A DNA stretch of 41,627 nt from Erysipelotrichaceae bacterium (GTDB taxonomy: Bacteria; Bacillota_I; Bacilli_A; Erysipelotrichales; Erysipelotrichaceae): contig JAFWII010000016.1 in the NCBI GenBank assembly GCA_017533785.1, positions 1 through 41,627 on the forward strand. Reading direction: 5' to 3'. Below the pieces are notes generated by a model, which was not told where the DNA came from, ran no database searches, and saw nothing but the letters and a program-made list of their open reading frames with translations. Shown here piece after piece: positions 1-7,507 of this stretch (positions are counted from its first letter, which is position 1; every line of letters starts with the position of its first letter). Made by a program: the position numbers and the translations under genes.

Positions 1-2
1 AG

Positions 3-260
3 CTCAAAGAGAAAGGTATTCTTCAATCCTTCTCCAGAAAAGGCAACTGTATGGACAACTCCTTAATGGAGAACTTCTTCGGGATCATGAAGAACGAGAT
101 GTATTACGATCATAAATTCAGTTCCCTTGAAGAGTTGAGGACAGCTATGGAGGAGTATATCCTCTACTACAACACAGAAAGGATCAATATCAAAAGAAAA
201 GGACTGTCGCCTTTACAGTTCAGGCAGCAATCCTTATCTCAAATACAGTTAAATAGTTAA
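3..260 (+). CDS. IS3-family transposase OrfB, C-terminal fragment (5' end outside window)
   Basis: This is the C-terminal end of a DDE/rve-fold transposase that cuts and joins DNA for IS movement. The frame is open from base 3, so the ATG at 51 is internal rather than a start. Visible hallmarks of the IS3/IS150 OrfB tail are the SRKGNCMDNS segment, the NSLMENFFGIMKNE helix carrying the last catalytic Glu of the DDE triad, and the YYNTERI...KGLSPLQFR ending. The stop (258-260) lies directly before the terminal repeat, as usual for these elements. Family assignment is firm; the exact IS name cannot be given without the upstream part. Confidence 0.85.
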   Translation, partial: LKEKGILQSFSRKGNCMDNSLMENFFGIMKNEMYYDHKFSSLEELRTAMEEYILYYNTERINIKRKGLSPLQFRQQSLSQIQLNS

Positions 261-284
261 GTCCAACTTTAGGGGTGCACTACA
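261..284 (+). repeat. Terminal inverted repeat (right) of the IS3-family element
   Basis: Starting one base after the transposase stop, this reads GTCCAACTTT-AGGGGTGCAC-TACA. Its reverse complement begins TGTAGTGCACCCC and ends GTTGGAC, the typical form of IS150-group ends. The partner repeat is outside the window, so the exact boundary is inferred from the TG/CA rule. Confidence 0.65.
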
Positions 285-301
285 CAAACCGGGCTTTTTC
301 T
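284..301 (-). terminator. Half terminator left after IS insertion (remnant)
   Basis: Just downstream of the DUF2130 gene, the minus strand reads GAAAAAGCCCGGTTT and then runs into the IS end. This looks like the A-tract and ascending arm of a bidirectional terminator whose loop and other arm (ACCGGGC + T-tract) are missing. I infer that the IS landed in the hairpin. Only half is visible, so this is tentative. Confidence 0.35.
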
Positions 302-1522
302 TTACTCTTTATTCTCTTTCAGTTCGCGGAAGCGGGCTTCCATCGTCGGGGAATTTTTCGTCAGTTTCTTGATCGAAAGATCCTGGACCTTATCGTTGGC
401 CAGGCGCAGATTGCGGTCAGACGACAGCAATGCGTCCTTGATCTTATTCAGATGATCGATTGACTTGTCGATCTCTGCGATGGCGTCGCCGAATTTCCTG
501 GAGGCACGTTCATAGTTCTGCCCGAAGGCGCTCTTGAAATGTTCCATGTTCTCCTCGAAATTCGAGATATCGATGTTCTGGTTGCGGATCATGACCAGTT
601 CCTTTTTGTATTCCACTGTATTCAGCGCGGCGTTCCGCAGCATCGTGATGATCGGGATAAAGAACTGCGGCCGGACGACGTACATCTTGGGATAGCGGTG
701 GGAAACATCCACGATCCCGCCGTTATAGAGCTCGCTTTCAGACTCAAGCAGCGTGACCAGAACAGCATATTCGCAGTTCTTCTCGCGGCGGTCCTTATCG
801 AGTTCCTTGAAAAAGTCTTCATTCTTGTGTTTCGTTGCGGTCGTATCGTTCTCATTCTTCATCTCGAACATGATCGACAGGAATTCGTTTCCCTCGTCGT
901 CATAGTCGCGGTAGATGAAATCCCCTTTCGATCCGCTCTCCTTTGAGATAACGTTGTCTTTTTCGAATACGGCGCGCGGGAACAGCGGACGAAGTTTGTT
1001 GAACTCCGCCGAGCAGTGCGCCTCCAGCGATTCGCCGACGAGTTTCGTCGACTGTTTCGCCTTGAAGTCCTTATAGAACGCAACCTCGTCATCCTTGGCT
1101 TTAAGCTGGATATCGAACTGGCTGCGGGAAGTGATCAGCTGGTTATTGAGCTCGGCGATCTGTTTTTCCTTTTCATTGACGGCCTTGCTGACAGCAAGCT
1201 CATTCTCCGCCTCTTTCGCCTTCAATTGCTGACGGAGTTTTTCAAGCTCCAGTTCTTTTTCCGCCGCTGCCTTTTCCTGTTCGGCTTTCAGATGCGCGAT
1301 CAGCAGATCCTTCTGGCTCAGCTGTTCCATATAAGAAGAAGCCGTCTGCGCGGCTGCCAGTTTCAGCTTGTCATTCAGCTGATCGGTAAACTCTTTTTCT
1401 TTCTGACGGATGTCCTTGCGATACTCTTCGTTCTTGATCTGGGCAACGATCGAATCGTACTGGGATTCATCGATCTGAAAGACTGTCCCGCAGTTCGGGC
1501 AGCGGATCTCTTTAGTGCTCAT
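302..1522 (-). CDS. DUF2130 domain protein with coiled coil and nuclease-like motif
   Basis: This 406-residue protein begins with a CPNCG zinc-knuckle-like pair (C8, C11). A long charged coiled coil follows (about residues 30-150), then the DUF2130 region (about 160-300) with the family-typical stretches around [18 protein letters not shown] and [14 protein letters not shown]. In that region E168, D201 (KGDFIY) and E220-M-K222 are spaced like the E...D...ExK core of PD-(D/E)xK nucleases; a nuclease role is my inference, as the family is uncharacterised. The start has a good Shine-Dalgarno (GGAGGTAAAGAT before ATG). It is transcribed alone, and its terminator appears damaged by the IS at 1-284. 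Confidence 0.8.
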   Translation of the reverse strand: MSTKEIRCPNCGTVFQIDESQYDSIVAQIKNEEYRKDIRQKEKEFTDQLNDKLKLAAAQTASSYMEQLSQKDLLIAHLKAEQEKAAAEKELELEKLRQQLKAKEAENELAVSKAVNEKEKQIAELNNQLITSRSQFDIQLKAKDDEVAFYKDFKAKQSTKLVGESLEAHCSAEFNKLRPLFPRAVFEKDNVISKESGSKGDFIYRDYDDEGNEFLSIMFEMKNENDTTATKHKNEDFFKELDKDRREKNCEYAVLVTLLESESELYNGGIVDVSHRYPKMYVVRPQFFIPIITMLRNAALNTVEYKKELVMIRNQNIDISNFEENMEHFKSAFGQNYERASRKFGDAIAEIDKSIDHLNKIKDALLSSDRNLRLANDKVQDLSIKKLTKNSPTMEARFRELKENKE

Positions 1523-1555
1523 ATCTTTACCTCCAATATCCAGGAATAAGATCGT

Positions 1556-2491
1556 TTATCGATACAAAAGGAATGCGGCGACTGTCTGCGCCAGCATCAG
1601 CAAAACTGCAAGCAAAACGCTGGGCGTCGTAAAGAAAAGACGCAGTGTATAGCCGAGATTCCGCTGACGGCTGACATAGACGCGTTTGAACTTGCGCACA
1701 AGCAGGATATAGACGCTGCACAGATACAGCATTCCTACCACGGCAAAGATCACCCAGTTGTATTTTTCCGGCAGGAACGTGCTTCCCAAAAACAGCGCGT
1801 TGACCGTGATATGGATACTGAGACCCGGCAGGATACTGTGATAACGCAGGGTCAGCAGCGAAAAACAGACAGAAAGCAGAAAAGCCGGGATCAGTTCCGG
1901 AAGCGAAGTGTGCATAAAAGCATAAAGCAGCGCAACAGTCAGGATCCCGAAACGGTTGCCGTAACGGCCAAGGTCACGCAGCAGAACACCGCGGAAGACA
2001 AATTCCTCGATCAGCGGTGTCACACCGACGAACAGGAAAACGAACAGCGGTTCGTGCAGGTAGTGCGTCGGCTGCACCATTCCGATCGGGGCAACGAACG
2101 CATCTGTAAAACCAAGCGGGTTCAAAACCATCGAGGAAACGAAGATCCCGATGAATACGACCGATGTGATCAGGATCGTATCGACCAGATATTCAGCAAA
2201 GGAAAAGCGGCTGGGACGGACGAAGTCCCGGTAGCGCACTCCGTTCACCTTTGCGTAGATAAAAAAGATCAGCATGGCGGAAAGCACATAGATCAGATAA
2301 AAGATGCCCAGCACGACCGGTCTTCCGTCGCTTCCGGACAAGGGAGAACCCGTGACCTGGAGATAACGCGTCAACAGTGCTGGGAAATAGGTCACGATCA
2401 GAATATAGATCACCAGCAAAAGGCCGGATGTAAAAAAACGGCGCCTGGCAGTTCCTGTGCTGATCCTTTTTCCTTTTTTACGATTGCTCAC
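1556..2491 (-). CDS. CPBP (CAAX/Abi) family intramembrane metalloprotease
   Basis: This multi-spanning membrane protein (~311 aa) has the three CPBP motifs: EEFVFRG (E162, E163, R167), the FMH segment (H194) and HxxxN (H227, N231). Together these form the glutamate-dependent intramembrane protease site. Family members process prenylated or peptide substrates or confer bacteriocin immunity; the substrate here is unknown. I chose GTG at 2491 because the longer reading frame would begin with an unsupported TTG at 2578 and add a non-membrane stretch. A TATAAT (2498-2503 on this strand) ends exactly 6 bases before that GTG, which would make the mRNA leaderless. No Shine-Dalgarno is visible. Confidence 0.78.
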   Translation of the reverse strand: MSNRKKGKRISTGTARRRFFTSGLLLVIYILIVTYFPALLTRYLQVTGSPLSGSDGRPVVLGIFYLIYVLSAMLIFFIYAKVNGVRYRDFVRPSRFSFAEYLVDTILITSVVFIGIFVSSMVLNPLGFTDAFVAPIGMVQPTHYLHEPLFVFLFVGVTPLIEEFVFRGVLLRDLGRYGNRFGILTVALLYAFMHTSLPELIPAFLLSVCFSLLTLRYHSILPGLSIHITVNALFLGSTFLPEKYNWVIFAVVGMLYLCSVYILLVRKFKRVYVSRQRNLGYTLRLFFTTPSVLLAVLLMLAQTVAAFLLYR

Positions 2492-2497
2492 TCTATA

Positions 2498-2503
2498 ATT
2501 ATA
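2498..2503 (-). promoter_or_regulatory. -10 box (TATAAT) 6 bases before GTG of the CPBP protease
   Basis: A perfect TATAAT on the minus strand is followed by six bases (tataga) and then GTG. Standard -10 geometry puts +1 on the start codon itself. No convincing -35 is seen. Confidence 0.5.
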
Positions 2504-2556
2504 TAGCCTTTTACACCTTTTTTGATTAGAATTCACTTTCAGTTCACATTGACTTC

Positions 2557-2562
2557 TATAAT
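2557..2562 (+). promoter_or_regulatory. Probable -10 of htrA promoter (TATAAT)
   Basis: A perfect TATAAT lies ~107 bases before the htrA ATG, with a weak TTCACT (2532-2537) upstream at 19-base spacing. It implies a ~100-nt 5' leader, which holds two hairpins (2593-2625 and 2638-2655). Confidence 0.4.
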
Positions 2563-2668
2563 AGTAATCGAAGCGCAAGAATATACCGCTATGCCCGCAC
2601 AGTATATCCTCGATGAATTGCGGGCTGGAAAGGAATTCAGACAGAACAGTGTCTGATCGGTTAAGAAT

Positions 2669-3751
2669 ATGAAGAAGTTTTTAAAAGTAGTCTTGGTTTT
2701 CCTGATCGCCTTTGTCGGCGGTCTGGCAGGTTCCTACAGTTATGACCGTTTTCTGTCCGGCAGCAGCAAACCGGCAGATGCGACCCAGAGCCTTGCGGCT
2801 ACCCAGGAGGTAAACTACGTCGTTAAGGAGAGCTCCGATCTGAAGACCGCCATCAAAAAAGCTTACGGTACGGTCGTCATGATCCAAACGACAATCGCCT
2901 CGAACAATCCGTTTTATCAGGATGCAGGCACAGCGCTAGGTTCCGGTGTCGTTATATCGGACGACGGTTATATCATCACCAATCACCACGTGATCAAAAA
3001 CGCCGAAAGCGTCACCGTAACGGCTGCGGACGGAACAGAATATCCGGCAAAAGTGATCGGCTCGGATGTAAAAACAGACCTGGCGGTCATCAAGGTCGAA
3101 GCCAGCGGGCTGCAGTACGCGGTCCTCGCCGATTCCGATCAGGTCGAGATCGGAGATGACGCGATCGCCATCGGCAACCCTCTGGGCGAAGGCATCAGCG
3201 TATCCAACGGAATCATCTCCGCAAAAGACAAGATGGTAACGATCTCCAAGCAGACGATGTACCTCTTCCAGACGAACGCAGCCATCAACGAAGGCAACAG
3301 CGGCGGAGGTCTCTTCGATATCAACGGGGATCTGATCGGTGTCGTCAATGCCAAGAGCAATTCCAATTTCGTTGTCGGCAGTGTCGAGGGACTCGGATTT
3401 GCCATTCCGAGCAACACCGTTGCCAAAGTCGCCAAAGAACTGATCGAGAACGGCTATGTCCGTGACCGGGCAACGATGGGCGTTATACTTTCGGACGTCG
3501 AGCAGGATACCGCACAGTACAAGAAAGGCGTTTATATCACCGGGATCGTCGAGGGCAGCGCCGCTGAAAAAGCAGAACTGCAGATGTATGACCGGATCGT
3601 TGAATTCGACGGCACGGAAGTCAGCTCCTACGCGGAGATCAACCGTCTGATCCTGCAGCACAGTATCGGTGACAAAGTTACAGTCAAAGTCGAGCGCGAC
3701 AACCGGGAGATCACTGTTACGATGACTCTTCAGGAAGCAACTCAGAACTGA
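2669..3751 (+). CDS. htrA: HtrA/DegP-like S1C serine protease with one PDZ domain, membrane-anchored
   Basis: This is a surface quality-control protease that degrades or refolds misfolded exported proteins. The 360 residues contain an N-terminal membrane anchor (about 4-25), a Ser/Thr-rich linker, a trypsin-like domain with catalytic H107 (NHHV), D137 (TDLAV) and S211 (GNSGGG), and a single C-terminal PDZ domain (about 262-350) with the carboxylate-binding region around KKGVYITGI. One PDZ is normal for Gram-positive HtrA. The ATG is clear, but the Shine-Dalgarno is weak (TTAAGAAT). The mRNA appears to start near 2569 and carry a ~100-nt structured leader. A strong terminator follows. Confidence 0.93.
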   Translation: MKKFLKVVLVFLIAFVGGLAGSYSYDRFLSGSSKPADATQSLAATQEVNYVVKESSDLKTAIKKAYGTVVMIQTTIASNNPFYQDAGTALGSGVVISDDGYIITNHHVIKNAESVTVTAADGTEYPAKVIGSDVKTDLAVIKVEASGLQYAVLADSDQVEIGDDAIAIGNPLGEGISVSNGIISAKDKMVTISKQTMYLFQTNAAINEGNSGGGLFDINGDLIGVVNAKSNSNFVVGSVEGLGFAIPSNTVAKVAKELIENGYVRDRATMGVILSDVEQDTAQYKKGVYITGIVEGSAAEKAELQMYDRIVEFDGTEVSSYAEINRLILQHSIGDKVTVKVERDNREITVTMTLQEATQN

Positions 3752-3758
3752 TCAAAAT

Positions 3759-3796
3759 AAAGCGCCAGCTCCGCGTTCCGGAGCCGCGCTTTTTCT
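3759..3796 (+). terminator. Rho-independent terminator after htrA
   Basis: Stem GCTCCG/CGGAGC is extended by GCGC pairing on both sides and followed by a run of Ts (3790-3794 and on). It sits 8 bases after the htrA stop. Confidence 0.85.
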
Positions 3797-3805
3797 TTTG
3801 CGCAC

Positions 3806-3835
3806 AAAAAAAGAACCGGCGGACCGGTTCTTTTT
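3806..3835 (-). terminator. Terminator of the ankyrin/EF-G operon (symmetrical)
   Basis: Stem AAGAACCGG / CCGGTTCTT with loop CGGA is flanked by A-tract and T-tract, so it works in both directions. It lies directly after the stop of the EF-G-like gene on the minus strand and backs up the htrA terminator on the plus strand. Confidence 0.85.
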
Positions 3836-3839
3836 CGTA

Positions 3840-5915
3840 TTATTCTTTTTCTTCGAGCTGTGCTTTTCTCGAAGCGATGACTGCATCCGCGATGTTCTGC
3901 GGAGCCGGTTCATAACGACCGAATTCTACATGATAGGTGCCGCGGCCCTGCGTCATGGAGCGGAGTTCTGTCGCATAGCGCATCATTTCCGCCATCGGTA
4001 CTTCGACGTCGACGACGATCTCATGTTCCGGAGTTACCTCGCTGCCCATGATGATGCCGCGGCGCTTGGAGAAGTCGCCGATGATCGCGCCGGTGTATTC
4101 TTCCGGAGCGACAACAGTTGCCTTGACGATCGGTTCAAGCAGGATCGGTTTCGCCTTCGGCATACCAGCCTTGTAAGCAATGCGGGCAGCGGACTTGAAG
4201 GCGATTTCCTTGGAGTCTACCGGATGGTAGGATCCATCGTACAGAGTAGCCTTGACGCCGACAACTTTATAACCGGCGAGAACACCCGATTTCATGCATT
4301 CACGGAGTCCGTCTTCGACTGCCGGGAAGTACTGTCTCGGAACGGCGCCGCCGAAGACTTCTTCCTCAAAGACCATTTCATCGCTGTCACAGGGTTCGAA
4401 ACGGATCCATACGTCACCGTACTGGCCGGCGCCGCCGGACTGTTTCTTATGCTTGCCCTGAACTTCCGCTTTGCCGCGGATGGTCTCACGGTACTGAACG
4501 GTCGGTTCTGCGGTTAGAACTTCGACCTTGTATTTGTTCTTCAATTTGGAGAGAACGACGTCGATCTGCTGATCGCCGACTGCGTACAGGATCTGTTCGT
4601 TGGTCTCGGCGTTCTTCTCAAGACGGAGACTCTTGTCTTCTTCCAGGATCTTCTGGAGAGCGAAGGACATCTTGTCTTCATCCGCCTTTGTCTTCGGCAT
4701 GATAGCAACACCCAGCATCGGTTCCGGGAAGTTGATGTCCGGGAAGATGACCGGATTGTCTTCATCGCACAGTGTATCGTTCGTCTCAGTGACAGCAAGC
4801 TTCGTTACACAGCCAAGGTCGCCGGTAAAGAGTTTGCCGACAGCTTCCTGTTTGCTGCCTTTTACAACGTAGATCTGGGAGATCTTTTCTGTATCTTCCT
4901 TCTTGGTGTTGTATACGACGGAATCGCTGGTCAGGACACCGCTCATGATCTTGATATAGGAGATCTTGCCGACGAACGGGTCGACAACGGTCTTGTAGAC
5001 GAGCGAGGAGAACTTCTCTTCGCCGTTGGTCTCCAGAATGACATCCTTGCCGGACGGATCCTTTGCGGTGATCGTGCCCTTCTCGGCATAGTTCGGGAAG
5101 TATTCGGTGACGAGGTCGAGCAGACGGGAGATACCGATGTTCTTGGCAGCGGAACCGCAGTAGACCGGACAGATCTCGCCGCTGCGGATCGCGATACGCA
5201 GACCCTTTGCGATCTCGTCTTCACTGAAGGGTTCTTCCATGAAGAATTTTTCCATCAGCTCATCATCGGTCGTAGCGATGGCTTCCGCGATCTCGTTGTA
5301 ATGGAGCGCGACTTCATCCTTGTAGGATTCCGGAACTTCCTGAGGTTCTTTCAGGTTGTTGTAATACCATGCTTTATTACGGAGGATATTGATCGAACCG
5401 ACGATCTGTCTGTTCTCAATGATCGGCATTTCGAAAAGGAAAACGTTCTTGCCGAACTTGTCGCGCAGATCCTGGTAGACCTTTGCGTAATCGGAATGGT
5501 CTTCATCGAGCTTGTTCACGAAGAAGATGGTCGGAAGACCTTTCTGACGAGCGTATTTGACGGCTTTTTCCGTACCGGATTCGATACCGTCTTTTGCGGA
5601 AACGACGATCAGGGCATTGTCGCCGACGGCGAGACCGGCCTGCATTTCACCTTCATAGTCCAGATAACCGGGGGTATCGATGAAGTTGATCTTGCTGTTC
5701 TTCCATTCGATCGGCATCAGGGCTGTGAATACAGACTGCTTACGCTTTACTTCTTCCTGATCATAGTCAAGCGCGAAGTTGACGTCTCTGCCATTGCCCA
5801 TTCTTTCGACCTGTTTTGTCTTGTACAGGCAGGCTTCGACAAGTGCGGTCTTACCGGCGGCTGCGTGGCCTAATAAAACAACGTTGCGGATATCTCTTGC
5901 TAAATAGTCTCTCAT
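3840..5915 (-). CDS. EF-G-like translational GTPase (EF-G2 type)
   Basis: This 691-aa homologue of elongation factor G is of the EF-G2-like branch rather than the canonical translocase. G motifs are present: P-loop GHAAAGKT (16-23), DTPG (80-83), NKLD (134-137). Switch I lacks the canonical RGITI sequence and instead has RKQSVFTALMPIEW, as in EF-G2-like proteins. Domains II-V follow, including a domain IV with GGAGQYGDVWIRFEP. The role of EF-G2 proteins is unsettled; some act on the ribosome under stress. The start has a strong AGGAGG that overlaps the stop region of the ankyrin gene 14 bases upstream, so the two are co-translated. No canonical fusA or rpsL/rpsG neighbours are present. Confidence 0.9.
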   Translation of the reverse strand: MRDYLARDIRNVVLLGHAAAGKTALVEACLYKTKQVERMGNGRDVNFALDYDQEEVKRKQSVFTALMPIEWKNSKINFIDTPGYLDYEGEMQAGLAVGDNALIVVSAKDGIESGTEKAVKYARQKGLPTIFFVNKLDEDHSDYAKVYQDLRDKFGKNVFLFEMPIIENRQIVGSINILRNKAWYYNNLKEPQEVPESYKDEVALHYNEIAEAIATTDDELMEKFFMEEPFSEDEIAKGLRIAIRSGEICPVYCGSAAKNIGISRLLDLVTEYFPNYAEKGTITAKDPSGKDVILETNGEEKFSSLVYKTVVDPFVGKISYIKIMSGVLTSDSVVYNTKKEDTEKISQIYVVKGSKQEAVGKLFTGDLGCVTKLAVTETNDTLCDEDNPVIFPDINFPEPMLGVAIMPKTKADEDKMSFALQKILEEDKSLRLEKNAETNEQILYAVGDQQIDVVLSKLKNKYKVEVLTAEPTVQYRETIRGKAEVQGKHKKQSGGAGQYGDVWIRFEPCDSDEMVFEEEVFGGAVPRQYFPAVEDGLRECMKSGVLAGYKVVGVKATLYDGSYHPVDSKEIAFKSAARIAYKAGMPKAKPILLEPIVKATVVAPEEYTGAIIGDFSKRRGIIMGSEVTPEHEIVVDVEVPMAEMMRYATELRSMTQGRGTYHVEFGRYEPAPQNIADAVIASRKAQLEEKE

Positions 5916-5929
5916 ATGTTCGTATCCTC

Positions 5930-6598
5930 CTATTTCAGAATGCCTTTCAGGCTGTCGAGATTTTCGGTACGAACGTAATGAACAGCTTTCTGACCGTTGT
6001 TGTCTACGATCTCCTTGTCAGCGCCGTTGTTCAGCAGATATTCGACCAGTTCGGTGTATCCGCCGTAAGCAGCACGCATAAGGGCTGTGCAGCCGTTGTT
6101 GTCCTGTTTATTGATATCAGCTCCGACACTTAACAGATACTGGATAACATCTACCTTGAACGCGAGGACAGCTTCCATCAGCGCAGTACGGCCTTTGTTG
6201 TCCTGGGCATTGACATCCGCACCCTTTTCAACGAGGAACTTGACAGTATCAGCCTCGCCGAGGAAGGCAGCGCGCATTAAAGCGGTGCGTCCGTTGTTGT
6301 CGTGGGAATTCACATCCGCGCCTGCTTCAACGAGCAGACTGCAGATCTCAACAAAGCCCTTCTTAGCGGCGCCCATGATGGCGGTCTTATTGTTTTTGTC
6401 ACGTGCTCTTACATCTGCGCCGTTGTCCAGAAGGAAACGTACGATTTCCGTATATCCTCTCTTTGCACTGCGCATTAAGCCGGTTCTGCCGTCACCATTA
6501 GCAGTGTTAACGTTTGCACCCTTAGCGATAGCGGCACATACTTTGGCGTAGTCACCACTGGCACATGCGTCAAAAAATTCTTTGTTTACCGTATCCAT
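5930..6598 (-). CDS. Ankyrin-repeat protein
   Basis: This 222-aa protein consists almost entirely of ankyrin repeats: about six ~33-residue units with the GxTALMxAA...G..E.V..LL..GADVN pattern, ending in GQKAVHYV. There is no signal peptide or membrane segment, so it is a cytoplasmic protein-binding module. It lies first in a two-gene operon with the EF-G-like GTPase, 14 bases upstream, and a functional link to that GTPase is my inference. A strong Shine-Dalgarno (AAGGAGGG, 6606-6613) precedes the ATG. A terminator-like hairpin lies only ~10 bases before that site, so expression may depend on read-through. Confidence 0.85.
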   Translation of the reverse strand: MDTVNKEFFDACASGDYAKVCAAIAKGANVNTANGDGRTGLMRSAKRGYTEIVRFLLDNGADVRARDKNNKTAIMGAAKKGFVEICSLLVEAGADVNSHDNNGRTALMRAAFLGEADTVKFLVEKGADVNAQDNKGRTALMEAVLAFKVDVIQYLLSVGADINKQDNNGCTALMRAAYGGYTELVEYLLNNGADKEIVDNNGQKAVHYVRTENLDSLKGILK

Positions 6599-6622
6599 AG
6601 TTATTTACCCTCCTTATAGCAA

Positions 6623-6646
6623 ACAAAAAAGCGAACTCAAGTTCAC
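6623..6646 (-). terminator. Terminator-like hairpin (putative attenuator) before the ankyrin/EF-G operon
   Basis: On the minus strand, stem GTGAAC / GTTCGC with loop TTGA is followed by TTTTTT. The TGA stop codon of the 31-codon leader ORF is part of the ascending arm. The layout fits an attenuator controlled by leader translation, or simply a terminator for the short ORF. Confidence 0.6.
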
Positions 6647-6738
6647 TCGCAGCAATCTTTTTCGGGCATGAAGAAACCATCCGCGCCGAAACCAGCACTG
6701 TCCTGTGCGAAAAGTACGGCTGCATTTAACCTCTCCAT
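6643..6738 (-). CDS. 31-aa leader ORF ending Cys-Cys-Glu (putative attenuation peptide)
   Basis: This short ORF begins MERLNAAVLF and ends FMPEKDCCE. It has a Shine-Dalgarno (AAGGTGG) six bases before the ATG and a good promoter upstream (-35 TTGAAT, 17-base spacer, -10 TACAAT). Its last codons are TGC TGC GAG TGA, and the stop lies in the 5' arm of an intrinsic terminator. A ribosome paused at the two Cys codons would cover that arm and allow transcription into the ankyrin/EF-G genes. That function is inferred; it might instead encode a stable small protein. I recognise no homologue. Confidence 0.6.
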   Translation of the reverse strand: MERLNAAVLFAQDSAGFGADGFFMPEKDCCE

Positions 6739-6766
6739 GATAACCACCTTGCTTTCTTATATATAA

Positions 6767-6795
6767 ATTGTAACTTCTAAACAGGTAAGATTCAA
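6767..6795 (-). promoter_or_regulatory. Promoter of the leader ORF / ankyrin / EF-G operon
   Basis: -35 TTGAAT (6790-6795), 17-base spacer, -10 TACAAT (6767-6772) on the minus strand. It gives a leader of ~25 nt before the 31-codon ORF. Confidence 0.7.
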
Positions 6796-6811
6796 GTGAA
6801 ACAATAAACCC

Positions 6812-7507
6812 TTAATGCATCAGCATCGCAATGCGTTTATAGTCCGGCAGCTTTTTCTTCACAGCTGCATGGAATTCCCTTGAATGGTCGGGATGCAGGA
6901 AATGAACCATCTCGTGAAGGTAGACATAATAGATGCAGTTTGGCGGAAAATGGATCAGACAAAGGTTCAGAACGATCAGGTTCTTCGAGGGATAACAGAC
7001 GCCCCAGCGCCGTTTGTAGACCTTATATTCAACTGTCGGGATCCGGTAATACCCGCCGCTGCGGATATAGTCCAGAAGCTCCTGCCTGTATTCGTCACAG
7101 ACAGCCTGCAGGTATGGCTGGCAGGCTGCATAAAAAGCGCTCAGGACCGTCTCTTCCGTGCGCTTCCGTGTATAGAAACAGATCGTATCATCGCTTATGA
7201 CGATATTGTCGTCCCCATTCATGACCAGGAACTGGTATTTCCGGCCGAGGAACCAGATCTCCTCTCCGCCGTGATAAAGAAAAGTCGTTTCCTTTTTGAA
7301 ACGGATCTCGTTGTTTTTTCTGGTGATCCAGTCTTTTCTGGACTCGATAAAACGCAACGCCGAAGCTTCCGTCTGCAGAAGCGGCAGGCTCAGCCGCAGT
7401 TTATAGGGATCGGTGATCGCCAAGGAAAAAGACTTCTGCTGGCGGAAGATGATCGTCAGGTCAAAAGTCTCTCCGTTAACGCTAATTTGCCGTGTTTGTG
7501 TTCGCAT
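6812..7507 (-). CDS. YgjP/DUF45-type metallopeptidase (M48-like)
   Basis: This is a cytoplasmic zinc metallopeptidase-like protein of 231 aa. Zinc motif HEMVH (H198, E199, H202) is followed by HPDHSREFH, with H208 as the likely third ligand; this HExxH...HPNHS-type signature is typical of YgjP. The KRRWGVCYPSKNLIVLN segment before it is also family-typical. It is the last gene of the four-gene minus-strand operon. Its ATG lies inside the end of the VanY-like gene (26-base overlap), with AGGAG just upstream. Its physiological substrate is not known. Confidence 0.87.
   Translation of the reverse strand: MRTQTRQISVNGETFDLTIIFRQQKSFSLAITDPYKLRLSLPLLQTEASALRFIESRKDWITRKNNEIRFKKETTFLYHGGEEIWFLGRKYQFLVMNGDDNIVISDDTICFYTRKRTEETVLSAFYAACQPYLQAVCDEYRQELLDYIRSGGYYRIPTVEYKVYKRRWGVCYPSKNLIVLNLCLIHFPPNCIYYVYLHEMVHFLHPDHSREFHAAVKKKLPDYKRIAMLMH

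Larger units (their letters stand above)
1..284 (+). mobile_element. Right end of an IS3-family (IS150-like) insertion sequence
   Basis: The window opens inside an insertion sequence and contains only its last ~284 bases: the C-terminal part of the transposase and the right terminal repeat. The element ends ...CTACA at 284, matching the 5'-TG...CA-3' ends of this group. The left end and any target duplication partner lie outside the window. A 3-base duplicate, if present, would be bases 285-287 (caa). Confidence 0.75.

Noticed and set aside
1016..1549. Long opposite-strand frames across the DUF2130, TrkA, NCS2 and GlgA genes
   Set aside because: They mirror codon bias of the true genes, lack ribosome sites and show no recognisable domains.
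2591..2656. A 21-codon upstream ORF before htrA (MPAQYILDELRAGKEF...)
   Set aside because: There is no Shine-Dalgarno and both hairpins of the leader lie within it; more likely chance. Noted only as part of the structured leader.
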